Shown: positions 26,401-37,430, counted from the first letter of the stretch. The stretch is DNA of 64,000 nucleotides from Sanderia malayensis (GCA_013076295.1 RQOL01000616.1:3810392-3874391); one strand, 5' to 3'. Program-made: numbers and translations. The notes: generated by a model from the letters alone, not told the origin.

Positions 26401-29400
26401 TATCAGATGAGATCTTTTCATTGGCAAATACACCTGTCCTCATTGAGCATCGATAATGAAGTTTGTTGTCAAGTGAATACATCACCCTGCAACTATTGTT
26501 GTTTCTATAAAGTCAATAATAAAGTTGCTTTGCAGCTGTATTTCACGCAGTTTCTCCTTGTTTAATACCATTATTTACTATAGCATCTTATCTCGCGAAA
26601 AATAACCATCGAGATCTCAAGCTACATCTATTCTATTTCAATATGGAATACACAATGGTTGCTATGAATCCGAGAAAAACTCTTTTGTTAAGAAAAGTCC
26701 GACCTTATTAAATGTGCCTTGATTTCTGACTGCATGTTTAAGGTTCTTACTTATGTTAATATCCCGATTTAATACCCATGCTTATGTATTTACCAATACT
26801 CTTATAAATACCTGAGATGGTAATACCTGTTGTAATGCTGGATTGTTGGCTTGAGCAGCATTTTATTAACAAGAATTTTCTCTTTTATCAGGATGGAGAA
26901 ACACCATTGATTAGAGGAGCAAGAAAAAAACACACGCAGTGTATTAAACTTCTTCTTGAAAAAGGTGCGGATCCCTCTGCGACTGATAGAGTAAGTACTG
27001 CACATCTGACAGAATGTTCTTATTAGTATTTATATGTGATATGGAGAGCTTGTAGTTAATGTATTCCCAGCTCCAGAAATGAATATTGAGCGAGTCTTTT
27101 TTGTCTTACAGAAAGGTGACACTGCTCTACACATAGCCGTCCGGTCTCGGTACGTTGGTCTTTGCGAGGTCCTATTGAAGGACCAGAAGAACTCTCGCTT
27201 GCTGTACAAGCCGAATAAAGCTGGTGAAACCCCATACAGCATCGATAAATCAAGCAAACATAGCGTGTTGTCAGCCGTCTACGGCAACAGTAAGTGATTC
27301 ATGTTTTACTTCACTTTGCTCAGAATTAAGTGTACGCAGCAAAACATTGCATGAGGTGCAAGCACTCTCTCCCCCTTTTTAAAAGTTTAACCACTCTCCC
27401 AGTCCTGTTTGCACAAGCAGGTACAGATACAATAAGCCTGTTGGCAAAGACTACTCGATAATAGAACAGACACGAATCTATACGCATGTGTGCTTTACGA
27501 GTGTATTGAAATCATTGTTGTCATAATAAGTGTAGGAATCAATTGAGTTTGATTTCACATGAAGATGACAGCCTCATTCTGGATTATATAGAACTGCACG
27601 GTGCTTGCTATAATTTCAATGAGTTGATATTGCATGCAATATCGTTGTAAAGTACTAACTATACGAATTGTACTGTTATGGAGATTCAAGGTAATCTTTT
27701 AAGTAGATAGTTGTGATCGCCCAGTGACATCTGCTTTCACTGATAATTTTAATTATGTCCATACATTGCAAATCCCATTCCGAAATCCTTTCTGATCCGT
27801 GCAGTGTTTTGTTTATGTATTTTTTGTCACTTTAATCAATCTCACATGGGGTCTTTTCGCATCACGTTTAATGCTATGTGTGTTAGCAAATCAGTTCGTT
27901 CGTATGACAGAGTAAGGCGCTGTTTTAGTCACTAGATTATAGTGCTTACGATTTGAATCGAATCTTTCAGTCTGGTCGTAAACTTTAGGATTTATCTGTT
28001 AGCTTATAAGCTTGATACAGTGGCCTTCGTTAATCGTGTTGATTTGATCGTCGAAATAAAATTTTTCGCTTGTTAAAGTCGTGGAGATCATACTCGCGGA
28101 CATGACCATTGATGTGTGTACAAAAACAGATAGAAATATCTTGTAAAATTGATGTGATTTTGTCATGTATTCAGTCTCATGGATTTGGGCATCGCTTGAC
28201 TGTTAGCAGAGAGCTTTAAAGGTTGCTTTCTGGGGATTGTTTTTGAGGAGGTCTTGGATATGTTGGATTGCGTATACACGAGCGAAGATGCTTCAAATAC
28301 AGCTCATAGACGACGAAGTGCTAAAAATATTAGAACTGTCAGATTTGTCAATTTCTCAGAGTGCTTTACTGATATGAACCACGATGTCGGCTTTAGTTAT
28401 TGAGAGAATTAAGTAATTTTGGTGTGGGTGGCGTATGTGTATGGCTAAACTAGAGACATGTCTCGTAATTCTGGAAAAGAAGCATTGATTAATCTTGATT
28501 TGCTTGGTTTATCTTCTACAGGAGAACTGAGTGCTGATATAAATAGAATGGAATTGCCCTCTGGGCAGGACTCATTTGTAATGGCGTTGGCTGACTTTAT
28601 CAGTGATCCTTCTTTATCTACTCCTTTAACTGTTGGATTATATTCAAGATGGGGAACTGGCAAATCTGTTATACTAAGTAGAATACAAGGTTTGTGCATA
28701 TATTAGTAGTCCATTACTCTATTCTTTTCTCTACTGTTACAACTGTCTTCTCGTTCTAGCTGTCAAAGTTTAATCTTGAACTTTGATGAGAGTAAACTAT
28801 TCAACGTTTCTTAATGTGATCAGGCCTCGTATGATAGAATAGGTAATTTAAAATTTCCCATCTATTTCTTCAAATTACAGTGATTTTATTCTTTTTCCAG
28901 AGCAAATAAAAGCGTATTGTTTCCAAGAAGCAGTTGTACTTTTTCGAGTTTCTGCCGGCGTAATTTGGACAGCTGTTAGCATAACTATCACCGCTGGACT
29001 GATTGCATGGGCCGTTGCAACGTGGGTAGAGGGATTACTGGTCGCTTTGGCAACATTTGTCATTCTTATTGCTCTGTACATTAGCGCCCGCAGTGCATCG
29101 AGAAGGCAGCGAGGAAATTTCAACCGCTGTGGGCTGAGGCTACATCAGATATTTGAGCGAATGATATTATTCTTCAAACTGCTTTTCTGCGTTCCGCCGT
29201 CAATTGAATCGGTCCGCGCGTTGCTGCCAGTTCACTTTATCATTGTTGACATGTCGAAGTCGTCGATATTTGGTGATAATCCACTGACATCGCTCGTTAA
29301 CCTAGCGCAGGAACTGAACGATGCCGTAGAACGAGACCTCGGTATGTTCATACCAAGGCTATATCGTGTTTTTCGCTCCGGACCATATCGCACGAGGAAT

Positions 29401-32400
29401 ATCTCTCGCATGAACATGAGATCTCGTTGGAAAACGTCGTGTTGCTGTATACCATCCGTGTTGTTTTCAGTTGTTGTTGTGCTCGCATTGTGGACTGGGT
29501 TGTTTTGTTTAGCCGTCTTTGAGAAGAATACATCGAAAGCTGTGCTTGGCGTTGAAATAGCCAGCGCGTGCATAGTCGGTATTGCTGTACTGTGTAACAT
29601 ACCGAGGTTTTTCGTCATCATTTACTGCCTGGTATTGTCCATGAAGAAGCGAATAACCATAGTATCGTCACAGCCTGGAATTCGAGATGAAACGTTTATG
29701 CACGTGTTGAAGCAAGAGATCGATTTACACGCAGACATGCTTGAATGTATCGATGGATTCACTGGACGACAAACACGAGTTGTTCTATTTGTTGATCTGC
29801 TCGAGTCTCTTGAGCAGCAGAAAGTATTGCACTTTGTCAATGCGATCAATTCGTTGCTATCGGAAGCAGGGCACCCTTTCATATCGCTGATCAGTGTCGA
29901 TCCTAGACTGGTGCTTAAAGCTATTGATCAGAATTTAGCAGCACTTCAAGATGCTCACATCTCGCCGTACGATTACTTCAAAAACACAGTCGACTTGCCA
30001 TGCTATTTTGCGGAACAGAAACGCCCAATGTCTGGCACTGTGTTGCCGAGGCAAGTCATCTCTACGCTTGGCGATGTCAGGACTAATGAAGACAATGAAT
30101 TGCAGGCCAATGCTGCACTGGAGTGGGTGGATGGTGCAATGGAAGAAGATGATCACGGTCATCATAATAATCATGATGATGATAATCCCAATTGTAATGG
30201 CAGAGTTCCACTGATTGAAACTCACATGCTAACTGACAGGCGTGCTTCGCAAGAAAGCTTAAATTACACTGATGATCATAATGATAGGTCGCAGTTAGAC
30301 TCGACACAAGATGATGATAAAGACAATGTGGCCAACGATTTATCGCAATTCTTACGAGACAATGACAGTGGCTCGCTGGCTGATATCAAGCGAATAATGA
30401 ACATCATATCACTGACTGGGAGACTGTTGCATGCACGCAGTATACCGTTTCGATGGCGGACTCTGGCATCGTGGGTCAGTCTTGCCGATGCGTGGCCATA
30501 CAAAGTCGCTTGGCTGATCATCATAGCAGAAGATTCAACCGTGAACTTGTCTGCTGATATCACACTCAAAGACATATACAATGTAACTGGCTCATACATG
30601 TCCATACTGGGAGATCAGGATATGGCATTAGATGCTGATATTGTTTATTTTGAAACGTATTTGTCTGGTAATCATCCAACTCTGACTGTTGGCGATGTGA
30701 GGAGATTTCTACCCTGTACATTTCACATTGATCCGTGGATACGAAGGTCGATGGTTGAGTATTTGCAGGCACTTAAAACTGGCACTGTATCCAAGCTGCA
30801 ATTGACTGGGTCACTCACTGAAGCAACTCAGCACATCACATCACCAACAAGCAGTCGAGTAAGCATCGTGTTCACCTTGATTTAGTTCATACTGTTTTGC
30901 TTGAGCGCGTGAATTTTGGAGTATTCACTATCATGCTTTTTTCGTTCTTCAGTTCATGTGGAGAAGTATAGCTGAGGATCCAGTCCTAAGTCAGTTGACA
31001 TCAGACGAAGTTATTAAACAGGTATGCATTGTATCTCATTTTTATCAGAGGCTTAAACGTGGTTCAAACACGGGGATGATGCTTTTGTTGTTACTTACAC
31101 TACTCTAACTGTTTCACTACTGTTTCATGTATTTGCATTTCACATGCTGGTAATGCAACTAAGTAGCATTGAATATACAGGCGTAGTTGTTGCAGTGTTG
31201 CAATGCCAGAGTCACATCTGTTGCTACAAGAAAACGTCTTTCTCCTCAGATGTATGATATAGATGGGATCAATAGTGAGAATGTGGCAATGTACCAGTTG
31301 CAACTCAAAGACCATAATATCAACGGCAAAGTACTGGCAGCTTGTGATATGAATGAATTGCGAGATGCTATGCAGATGGCGTTCGGAGACTGGCAGTTGT
31401 TTAAGACGTGGATACTGACTGCAAGATCCAGAGAACAATCCGTCTCACCGAGGTACAGTGAGGATTTAGCTCTGCATGTTATGCTGGTGTGTCACACGTG
31501 CGTGAATACCTAACAAACGTAGACTGTGGACTGGACTGATTTTAATTTGATATTTTTACTGTTTCTTGTTGAAGGATAAACATGGGAGAGCTGTCGTTCC
31601 AGTGTCATTCACAAGCCGAGTCGACTGTTGAGGGTAGCAGGACAGACTCCAACTCAGAAACACCAAATTCACCTGGAACTAGCAGAGGTATTGTTGCTAT
31701 TTAAACATACTATAAAAGGTTTCTTTACAGGTCCCTCATTGATAACAGCATTTCATGTGTTGAAGAGATTACCCTGTGTAAACATTATTATTATTATTAA
31801 ACGTTAAACGTTATTATTATCGTTGTTATTGTTATTATTATTATTATCTTTTAAGATGGCAGTGAGCTTGCTGTCTATGGTGATGATAATAATGATTGAA
31901 TGATTAATTGATGACTGATTAATTGATTTCTATCTGTAGCAATGACGAGAGGTGCATCAAGTGGATCGGAGCAAGCCTCTGTAACTTTGCTGCAAGAGTT
32001 TGAGGATGGCATGGCGGCCCATTTCTCTTTGCGAGGCTCATCCAAGGGACCATATGGATCACATGCTCTTCGCCAAGTCCTTCCACATGCACCACATACA
32101 CAAGGTAAGCAACAGAAACAAGAGAGTATTGATTCAGTGAAGTCAATTAAGTCCCATAAAGACCTGTCTCCTATTATCGAGCCCGTTTTGTGTAGTAATT
32201 GTGACTCGTTCAATTATAACAACAACACACGACACCTTCAACGATCCGCTGACTCGGGGTTCGCAAGCACAGAGGTAGACGCTAATCAGATAAAATTTAA
32301 ACCACTAACACGGCAGACGAGTGTGCAGGAAGGTAAAGAGTACGAAGCTGAAATGGCTGAAGCTGGCAGCTCAAAAGCAAGCAGTAAAAGTGAACTGAGC

Positions 32401-33411
32401 TATCGAGAGTTCTTCGAGACAGGCACCATATTGAAAGGAAAGAGCTATCGCGATGATGGTGCGCAAACTAGAGATGTGATACCGGAAATTAAAGTACAAA
32501 AAATGAATAGCCTGCATGATGAAACTGGGCACGGTAGTATGCAAGAATGTAATACTGTGAAAACGATTGATTTATCCACAGACCAAGGGGTACTGATGCA
32601 ACAACCACAGTCGGAACATAGACGTCAAAATATTGAACATTCTCAGAGAGGCAGCAAGCCAATGCCGCATCACCATACTAATGCGAATAATGAACTGATA
32701 CAGAGTATAAGAAAAGACTTATCATCGGCATCATCTGTATCATCCTCATCGTATCATAACAATGCCAACGTGAACTTGAGACAACCATCTGTACCACACC
32801 AAACATCTGCTGGTTCCAAATCAAAACAACAACGTGTTAGTGTTGATTCGTTATCAGAGATTCCTTTGCCACCAATAGCAATGCTGGTAGAAAGGCCTGC
32901 AAGCAAGGTGTTGTCTCCTTCTCCACCACTGCCAGCCCCACCTGCAGATTTACTAACAGACAGCGAAGAGATCATTTCTCCGCCTCCTGCTTACCAGAAG
33001 GTAGCAAAAGACGTGTTTTTCACGACAGATGAAACAGCAAGGGGCATCCAGGAGACATCATTCGGCGGTGGTTTAAGTGAGGATGCATCAGGACACAGTA
33101 TGAGACAAGCACCAAAAGATATCCAATCACTCAATCAAGTTACAAGCAAGCAAAAGATCCGCAAGCCTCAGATTGGAGCGATTTCTCGAATACCAGCTGT
33201 GACGTCAACTCTCTCTCCCGTCAAGCAAGGTATGATCAAAACAAACCCTGATTATCAGTCGCCGCGAAAACAGACTGTTTCTGCGACCAATGCCACTATT
33301 GATCAGGCAATGATAAACAGCGCTAAAAGCATGACAGCATCGAGTACTAATCGTCGTGATGCAAGAGGCCAACAGACAGTCAAATACAAGAAGATCAATG
33401 AGCATCAGTAA
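17499..33411 (+). CDS. KIDINS220: KIDINS220/ARMS-like scaffold: ankyrin repeats, KAP NTPase domain, SAM-like region
   Basis: Eighteen coding exons: 17499-17603; ten 99-bp ankyrin exons (18410-18508, 19503-19601, 19911-20009, 20269-20367, 21373-21471, 21660-21758, 22128-22226, 22566-22664, 24619-24717, 26892-26990); 27112-27289, 28522-28689, 28901-30858, 30953-31021, 31250-31452, 31575-31687, 31940-33411. Product 1751 aa, against 1771 in human. KIDINS220 is a membrane scaffold for Trk, ephrin and other receptors feeding MAPK signalling. Seen here: about 12 ankyrin repeats (1-410), a KAP P-loop RWGTGKS (about 467-473), two hydrophobic hairpins inside the NTPase domain (four TM segments), a Walker-B-like VVLFVDLLE (Asp near 779), [14 protein letters not shown], a SAM-like segment (about 1146-1222, with FGDWQLFK), then a disordered Ser/Gln-rich tail with PSPPLPAPP and a PPAY motif. 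The C-terminus (NEHQ) is not a PDZ ligand. At the 28522 exon an alternative upstream acceptor (28454-28455) is also in frame but weaker. Confidence 0.93.
22665..24618 (+). other. large KIDINS220 intron (ankyrin exons 9-10 boundary)
   Basis: A 1.95-kb intron between two 99-bp ankyrin exons. I see no repeat array, gene or transposon end in it; the small ORFs (for example 23064-23300) lack any recognisable feature. Confidence 0.6.
24718..26891 (+). other. largest KIDINS220 intron, with an 8-bp minisatellite
   Basis: A 2.17-kb intron between ankyrin exons 10 and 11. Its one notable content is the 8-bp minisatellite at 25819-25922. ORFs at 26061-26264 and 26299-26565 have no recognisable domains. 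Confidence 0.6.
25819..25922. repeat. 8-bp minisatellite, 13 units
   Basis: Thirteen consecutive 8-bp units of the type tgattcaa, tgattcga, tgatccaa fill 25819-25922 exactly (104 bp). Variation is mainly at positions 5 and 7, and a few central units are degenerate (ctatccaa, ttattaaa). Confidence 0.9.
31794..31852. repeat. ATT/TTA microsatellite in KIDINS220 intron
   Basis: Impure attatt runs, with a duplicated aaacgtt, lie in the intron before the last KIDINS220 exon. Confidence 0.75.
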
Positions 33412-34176
33412 ATGCAACTAAGCATACTGATTTTGGGTCATTTTTCACTGTTTTTCATGTTCTGCGGTATTACGATCGGACATGTTGTTTCTACTAATGT
33501 AGCTGTGGTGTGCTTAACACGTGTTGGAATTTAATGCAGGAAACTGTTCCAAGCATTATGCTCGTTCAATGCAGACCTTCTTCCCGTTCGATGATATTCG
33601 GTATTCATCAAAAGCTCATCAATTCGTTATTTTCGTTTCTGATTCAATGATAGCACGACATGGAAGAAAACAATCCTAAATCAAATAGACTTCTGTGATT
33701 TATTTCTTCTCAATTTTTTGCGACCTGCAATTAAGAATATCATATTTGAAAACTGGCTGCTTATAACAGCCCATATTCGAGAAACATGGATTTACAAGGT
33801 AAATTATTGTTTCATTCAAGCAAGAAACATTTGTTCAACAAATCTTTATTGATCGTGTCATTTTAAAGCAGGTGATAAAGAATCTAGGACAGTAGGTATT
33901 CCAGATAATAATTATATATCTTCGTTCATTCATTAATTTATAAACAGTTAAGTAAAAACTAAACTTCAAACAATGAGGTGTCTCGAAATATTGTTAGGCA
34001 GGCCATAAACTAATGATGAATATTACGATTTATTATTGTTTATTGAATCTTTATTATTGTTTATTGAATCTGTAAATTATCAATTATGTAGAAATTAATC
34101 AGTTCCATTATTGCCTCGATATGTTTCAGCCTTTTATCCGTGATTAGGAATTAGCAGTTTGTTTTGCTATAGGCGA
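33412..34176. other. convergent 3' regions of KIDINS220 and TPP1
   Basis: The 765 bp between the two convergent stop codons should hold both 3' UTRs. The TPP1 side has four minus-strand AATAAA hexamers (34029-34065). No gene or transposon is seen. Confidence 0.65.
34029..34070 (-). promoter_or_regulatory. duplicated polyadenylation-signal module of TPP1
   Basis: A 21-bp sequence (plus strand tttattattgtttattgaat plus c) is exactly duplicated in tandem at 34029-34049 and 34050-34070. Read on the minus strand each copy holds two AATAAA hexamers, 110-150 bp past the TPP1 stop codon, a normal distance for poly(A) signals. Confidence 0.7.
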
Positions 34177-35928
34177 TCAAAATGCCATGTATACTTGTTT
34201 AGCTATTTCATTAGCACGTTTGACCAATTCTGCGAAATTGGGCGTGCCATTTCCAGTTACGGGATCCCAACCCTTGGCAGCATTGAAGCCTCTGTCACGA
34301 GCCAAACAGCCTTCGTTGTATCCTGATGTTACGTCATACAAAAGTTTGGCATTTTTGTAAATGAAAGGATTCAAGAAGCCCATTACAGGCAGCTTGGCTT
34401 TCAATCTTGCATCGTTAACCAAACTGAAGATGCCAGCCACGGTTGGAGTGGATGCTGATGTGCCTGCGACTCCTGGAACTGGCACAAGATTATTCACCAC
34501 CCAAAAATGATTTGACACTGCGGATATGTCCGGGTATGCCCTTCCGGATTTATTGAAATATTTCTCGGGTGGAATACTTATCTCTTTGTTATTCAAATAA
34601 TTTGCAACACTTTCTTTTTGATAGGATGGTTGTGCGAATACATTGCTGAATCCACCGCCACTGATCTCGTAGCCATATTCACCAGATGTGGTAAATGGGT
34701 TTGAAAAAGCAGTGCCACCAACTGCTGTCACATACGGGCTGGATGCTGGGAAATTTGGGCTGAATTTCTCGTTTTTACAGCCTGCTCCATTGTCCCCACT
34801 GGCAAATAGAATGCTGATACCTCGAGTGCCTGCTTTCATAAACTCCACACTGACGCGCTGCATGTAAATTGTAGACAGGCTGCTTTCCACATCTCCATAG
34901 CTGACACTATGTACGTAAGGCACCTCGGTCATATTTCCAATTGCCATCAGCCAGGTGAGAAATGGTTCTTGAGTCTCGTGTCTTCCAGCTGTGCTCCAAA
35001 ACCACGTGCTTATATTAGCACCAGTGCTCATGATGTATTGTGTATCGAGGCTGGCCTCAATCCCTGATCTACCTGTGTCTGGTCCAACAACTTTAGCTAT
35101 CTTGTCCATGTGTGTGAAGCTTCTACCAAACATTGCCATAAACTCTTTCAGATCCGTAGCGCTGTAGTATTGCTCGAGAAACTGCGCAACTGCCTGACTG
35201 TTGTTTGGATGTGATCCAACATTGCTTGAGATGTTGTATCGTTTTCTGAGCACGGATGGATAAACACCCACATGGATATTTTGATTTTGTATTCCATTGC
35301 TATTCTTAACGTTTTGTTGTAGATTGATCTTGTATTTGCTTGAATTTTCTTCAGATGGCAAATGTTTTCTCCAATTCACAGCTGGAAATCTGTGTAATCC
35401 AACAATGAAATCCAAATGCCTTGCAACATGCTCTGGAACATAATACCTCGATGGAGAGCGTATTACCATTGTTCCTGTCTTTGGATGTACAAAATAGAAG
35501 AATACAGTTCCAATCAGTAATTTCTCAGCAACATCACACCGGATTGAACAAGAGAGGAAATCTTTGTTTTGGGTCGACTCGCAATCTGTTACATCGTACA
35601 TTTTCAACCATTGTTTTAGTGTTTTCAGGGCAACCTTTGAAGGTGATACCATCCTTGTTATCTGCTCAATAGTAAGATAATTTCCATAGAACACCGAATC
35701 AGGATCTGATACTTCGGCAAGTGTTCTCTCCAATTTGTGCACATTTCTTTGTTTAATTGCGAATGTTAAATGCAGAAGCTTTGTTGATTTAACTCGTCCC
35801 AACTGTTTCCAACCATCTTGTTTCCAGTATTGAAGATCTTGATCAGGTTCAAGACTGACCCATTTACCTTCAACGAACGTTAGCAAGAAGCACACCAAAA
35901 CAATACCAAGAAACAATTTGCCTTCCAT
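34177..35928 (-). CDS. TPP1: tripeptidyl peptidase 1-like lysosomal serine protease (S53, sedolisin)
   Basis: A single uninterrupted 583-codon reading frame (human TPP1 563 aa). TPP1 removes tripeptides from N-termini in the lysosome; human loss causes CLN2 ceroid lipofuscinosis. Visible: a signal peptide (about 1-21, GIVLVCFLLTFVEG), an S53 activation propeptide (about 25-200), and the mature sedolisin fold. The catalytic residues are all present: Glu291 and Asp295 (GIEASLD), Asp379 (SGDNGAGC, oxyanion) and Ser491 (GTSAST). The C-terminal calcium site motif DVTSG and GWDPVTGNGTPNF are also intact. Several N-x-S/T sites fit a glycosylated lysosomal enzyme. Vertebrate TPP1 has many introns; this one has none, suggesting intron loss or retroposition. 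The start is the ATG that opens the signal peptide. Confidence 0.95.
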   Translation of the reverse strand: MEGKLFLGIVLVCFLLTFVEGKWVSLEPDQDLQYWKQDGWKQLGRVKSTKLLHLTFAIKQRNVHKLERTLAEVSDPDSVFYGNYLTIEQITRMVSPSKVALKTLKQWLKMYDVTDCESTQNKDFLSCSIRCDVAEKLLIGTVFFYFVHPKTGTMVIRSPSRYYVPEHVARHLDFIVGLHRFPAVNWRKHLPSEENSSKYKINLQQNVKNSNGIQNQNIHVGVYPSVLRKRYNISSNVGSHPNNSQAVAQFLEQYYSATDLKEFMAMFGRSFTHMDKIAKVVGPDTGRSGIEASLDTQYIMSTGANISTWFWSTAGRHETQEPFLTWLMAIGNMTEVPYVHSVSYGDVESSLSTIYMQRVSVEFMKAGTRGISILFASGDNGAGCKNEKFSPNFPASSPYVTAVGGTAFSNPFTTSGEYGYEISGGGFSNVFAQPSYQKESVANYLNNKEISIPPEKYFNKSGRAYPDISAVSNHFWVVNNLVPVPGVAGTSASTPTVAGIFSLVNDARLKAKLPVMGFLNPFIYKNAKLLYDVTSGYNEGCLARDRGFNAAKGWDPVTGNGTPNFAELVKRANEIAKQVYMAF

Positions 35929-36578
35929 TATTCAAAACCTCAAAGATTGACTTGTGCTAATGGCTCTTTCGTTCCCCTGATATGAAGTCTTCAGACTAAA
36001 ACTGTTATGTTCACATCAGAAACAATTAGAAAACAGAGCAAAGTTCATGTGATTTGGCATCACACTGTCAAGTACGGAAGCTTAAAAATCTATTTTAATC
36101 ATTTGAAGTTGCTCGTGACCATCATGTCAACTTCTTTGTCGTTCGCAAACAAATATATCAATATCACTTTACAGCATAGAGACCATTCATGCTTGTGTAC
36201 TTTCTCCCACCTTTTCAAAATGTGTACATCACGTGACCTCATAGGGCTTGGTGCTGAGCGCATCATTTTTTAACGCTCTTTTCAAATTTTTCAATTCGAT
36301 CGACCAGCACCACGAAGAAGAAGTCAAAAAAGATGAAGGAGTTAATCTCCAATGAAAGGTTTCCGAGAGAATTCAAGGTAATCGAGTTGATCTCTTACTT
36401 CAATCTTACTTATTTATGCTATTAGAATCTGTTTTACAATGTTTCCACTAAGAATTTAGAATTTATGGGCTATATTTTGAGGTTGAAATCCCATTTCGTA
36501 AAAGTTTCCTGCTTCGAGTCAAACTTAGGCCTAGAAATCGATTATTGTAGTTGTCCACGTTGCTTTTCAGATATTGTA

Positions 36579-36759
36579 CAAGAAATCCCGATAACTCTAA
36601 CCCGCCATAACTCGAATCACTTTGTATTTCCCTTGAAATCTTTGCTCATAATTTTTCTGAAAAGCTATTAGCGATAGTGAGAACTTTTCTTACCCTCAAT
36701 AACTCCAATAATTTTCATCGGCCCCTCGGACGGAGGTTCTAGTTATTGGGATTTTGCTG
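36579..36759. mobile_element. pogo/Tigger-like MITE
   Basis: A 181-bp segment is flanked by TA on both sides (36577-36578 and 36760-36761). Left end caagaaatcccgataactct and the reverse complement of the right end cagcaaaatcccaataacta are clearly related terminal inverted repeats. The wording 'ATAACT-GAACC' resembles ends of pogo/Tigger-type Tc1-mariner elements, which duplicate TA. There is no transposase inside, so it is non-autonomous. Confidence 0.7.
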
Positions 36760-36840
36760 TATATTTTCTTTCAATGATTGCCGAAGTTTTGCAAAATATA
36801 TAATAACCCGTTTAATATCAAGTTTTTGCTATGTCAACTT

Positions 36841-37080
36841 TTTTGACATATTTCCACTACACTTTTAATTATTTTGTTTGGCAGGTATTTTATTTTGCAG
36901 ATACTTCATAGAAGACATTGAAGAAAAAGAAGATTCAACTCCTGGTTCCTGACTTCAACTCCTGTTTTGACATATTTCAACTACATGTTTTAATTAATTT
37001 GTTTGGCAGTTATCTTATTTTGCAGATACTTCATAGAAGACTTTGAAGAAAAAGAAGATACTTCAACTCCTGGCTGCTGA
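36841..37080 (+). repeat. 124-bp tandem duplication with acceptor-like sites
   Basis: Two copies start with ttttgacatatttc at 36841 and 36965. Each contains ttgtttggcag, then a T-rich attttgcag that resembles a splice acceptor, then atacttcatagaagac and a purine-rich gaagaaaaagaaga. The copies differ by substitutions and a 3-base insertion. Function unknown; it may be a duplicated exon-like segment or part of a transposon. Confidence 0.7.
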
Positions 37081-37092
37081 TCTCGTGGACAA

Positions 37093-37267
37093 TACCGTAA
37101 ATCCTCAATTGCTCCCCCCCCTTTGAATAAGCCCCCAGGAAATAGTATTAACAATGAATTTTTATGTCATGTTTCAGATAATTTTATAAGCCCCCTGAAA
37201 TAAGCTGTTATTAAAAAATATAAACAATAAATAGGCCCCCAGGGAGCTAACTTGAGGATTTACGGTA
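37093..37267. mobile_element. MITE with CCGTAAATCCTC termini
   Basis: A 175-bp element whose ends are taccgtaaatcctcaa and its reverse complement ttgaggatttacggta. TA at both outer ends is consistent with a TA target-site duplication. The interior has C-rich blocks next to each end (gctccccccc, ggcccccagggagc) and AT-rich sequence between. No coding capacity, so non-autonomous; the superfamily is not certain. Confidence 0.75.
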
Positions 37268-37430
37268 TTTTAGTTGGGGGGTTCGGGCCATGGAGCTTGT
37301 AGAGGCCCACCCATGGCCCCCTACGAGCTTCATGGAAAATAGTCGTGGGGTACCCTGGCCCTGCGGCTGCTGGTTTGTCCCGGACGCTCTGTTCCGTAAA
37401 AGGTGGGAGGAAGTAACATAAAACTAAATA

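Noticed and set aside
28456..28521. KIDINS220 exon starting at 28456 (MSRNSGKEA segment)
   Set aside because: In frame, but its acceptor lacks a pyrimidine tract. The acceptor at 28520-28521 (atcttctacag) is stronger and gives [11 protein letters not shown], which aligns to the family.
31196..31249. KIDINS220 exon extended to 31196
   Set aside because: Also in frame, but the acceptor at 31248-31249 is better and joins VIKQ directly to MYDIDG, matching the SAM-like region without an extra 18 residues.
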